Assembly (NCBI GenBank): GCA_000715635.1
Contig: KL569120.1
Span: forward strand, 14,296 to 20,409
DNA length: 6,114 bases
From: Streptomyces violaceus
GTDB lineage: Bacteria > Actinomycetota > Actinomycetes > Streptomycetales > Streptomycetaceae
Reading direction: 5' to 3'
Each line of letters opens with the position of its first letter. Position 1 is the first letter of the stretch. The notes under the pieces were generated by a model, which ran no database searches, was not told the origin of the DNA, and worked only from the letters and a program-made list of their open reading frames with translations. The position numbers and the translations under genes were made by a program. Positions 4,957-6,114 of the stretch are shown here, piece by piece.

Positions 4957-6114
4957 ATGCGAGCACCGGTGCAGAAGACGCGGCCTCGTCGTACAGGCAA
5001 GCAGACGGCCCCCGTTCAGGGCGCTGAGCCGACGCCCCCCACCGGCAAGGGCCGCCCCACGCACGTACGCAACCGGCTCATCGTCGCCGTAGCCGTGGTC
5101 GCCGCGGCCATCGCCGGTGCCGGCACGCCGTCCGTCCTGGCCGCCTCCGGGCAACTCCACGACTCCCAGGAACTGGTGACGCTCGCGGAGCAGACGCAGG
5201 ACGCCCTCGGGCTCGCGCACTCCCTCGCCGACGAGCGGGACGACGTCACCTCCTACATAGCGGCCGGCCGCCCCAAGGCGAAGGCGCCTTCCGAGCAGCG
5301 CAGCGCCCGCGTGGACCGGCAGGTCGAGGAGTTGCGGGCCGACACCGACACGCCCGACTCGCTCCGCTCGGACCTCGACGACATCGCGGCCGTCCGCCGG
5401 GCGGCGCTCACCGGCAAGAGCAGCGCGCTCGAAGCGCACCAGGCGTACTCCACCTCCATCACCCAACTCCACCGGCTCGCCGAGCAGCTGGCGCAGCAGA
5501 CGCCGCCCCGCGCGGGCTCCGGCGCCTACGCCCGGGCCGAGCTGGACTCCGCAGTCCAGCAGGCGGCCGCGGCCCGCGGTCTGCTCCTCGCCGCCCTCAG
5601 CGTGCCGCGCGGCGAGACGGTCACCGACCCCGTCACCGGTCTGCCGACCGAGACCTCCTCCGACGCCGACGCCCGGCAGCGCGACGCCCTGAGCGCCGCC
5701 GCCCAGCAGGCCCGGCTGCGCTCCGACGCGGCGCTGGCCGACTTCCGCGACACCGCGCCCAAGGCGGCCCGCACCTCGTTCGACTCCACGGTCACCGGCA
5801 CCGAGGTCAACTCCGCCGAGAAGTACCTCGCCACCCTCACCGACCAGCCGACGCTGGCGGGCGGTGAGCTCTCCGCCAACACGAAGCGGCTGGACACGGC
5901 CCTGTCGGCCCGGGTCGACCTGATGCGCGGCGTGGAGTCCGCCCTCTACGACCGGAGCACCAAGGACCTCGAGGCGCTGCGCGACGACGACGTCACCGCG
6001 CTGGAGATCCGCATCGCCGTCCTCGGCGCCCTCATGCTGCTCGCCGTCGGCGTCGCCACGGGCATGGCCCGCAGCCTCACCCGGCCCTTGGCGGTCCTGC
6101 GGCTGGGGTCGAAG
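4957..6114 (+). CDS. Sensor histidine kinase with NIT-type outer domain, CvnA-like (partial, N-terminal 386 residues)
   Basis: This frame runs open to the window edge, so the HAMP remainder and kinase domain are not visible. A basic, Pro-rich cytoplasmic tail (1-40) precedes a first membrane helix (about 41-63). A largely helical outer domain (about 64-350) follows, with the pattern of nitrate/nitrite-sensing (NIT) domains: LAHSLADERDDVTSYIAAG in its first half and AAARGLLLAALSVPRGE in its second. A second membrane helix (about 353-371) leads into ARSLTRPLAVLRLGSK, the start of a HAMP linker with its conserved proline (P377). Such proteins are membrane sensor kinases; in Streptomyces many are the CvnA member of conservons, with roadblock, DUF742 and small-GTPase genes downstream. 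The ligand cannot be read from the sequence, and nitrate or nitrite sensing is only the domain name. The ATG at 4957 lies directly after AGGA, a poor ribosome spacing; a GTG at 4903 is in frame, but its extension would cover the palindrome at 4916. Confidence 0.82.
   Translation, partial: MRAPVQKTRPRRTGKQTAPVQGAEPTPPTGKGRPTHVRNRLIVAVAVVAAAIAGAGTPSVLAASGQLHDSQELVTLAEQTQDALGLAHSLADERDDVTSYIAAGRPKAKAPSEQRSARVDRQVEELRADTDTPDSLRSDLDDIAAVRRAALTGKSSALEAHQAYSTSITQLHRLAEQLAQQTPPRAGSGAYARAELDSAVQQAAAARGLLLAALSVPRGETVTDPVTGLPTETSSDADARQRDALSAAAQQARLRSDAALADFRDTAPKAARTSFDSTVTGTEVNSAEKYLATLTDQPTLAGGELSANTKRLDTALSARVDLMRGVESALYDRSTKDLEALRDDDVTALEIRIAVLGALMLLAVGVATGMARSLTRPLAVLRLGSK

Noticed and set aside
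4951..5472. 173-codon minus-strand frame opposite the sensor-kinase gene
   Set aside because: It is antisense to a protein with clear membrane helices and a NIT-like pattern, and it shows no domain of its own.

Overview
The window looks like a chromosomal segment of a Streptomyces or a close relative. It is very GC-rich, codons strongly favour G or C in third position, GTG starts are used, and the gene types (Lon with an HspR/ClgR-type control region, and a sensor kinase with a nitrate/nitrite-sensing-type outer domain) are typical of that genus. No transposase, integrase, CRISPR array, rRNA or tRNA is visible. I see five protein genes, two of them cut by the window edges.

Layout, left to right. 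A GNAT acetyltransferase gene is read leftward from 498 and runs off the left edge. It is divergent from lon across a 179-bp control region (499-677). That region holds an 18-bp palindrome near the GNAT start, a match to the ClgR box, a SigR-like promoter candidate and a HAIR (HspR) operator just before lon. The lon gene (678-3101, rightward) encodes a complete 807-residue ATP-dependent protease with all catalytic motifs, and a GC-rich stem-loop (3122-3158) follows it. A MarR-family regulator (3294-3788, rightward) is preceded by a direct repeat and an overlapping inverted repeat that look like its own operator. A divergent-sequence PP2C-type phosphatase is read leftward (4600-3815) and converges on the MarR gene with only 26 bp between stop codons. 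A 356-bp divergent spacer (4601-4956) contains several short inverted repeats. The last gene starts at 4957 and runs off the right edge. It encodes a membrane sensor histidine kinase of the NIT-domain type, possibly the CvnA member of a conservon.

How the genes fit together. The best-supported story is the control of lon. Spacing is consistent with a ClgR activator site upstream of a candidate -35 element and an HspR repressor site over the -10 and start region, which would combine proteolysis control, heat shock and possibly thiol stress. The other genes are small, separately controlled units rather than an operon with lon. The phosphatase and the sensor kinase are divergent neighbours, but nothing in the sequence proves that they act together. 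I did not find convincing evidence of an undescribed multi-gene system. The least explained parts are the two divergent spacers and the operator-like repeats before the MarR gene.
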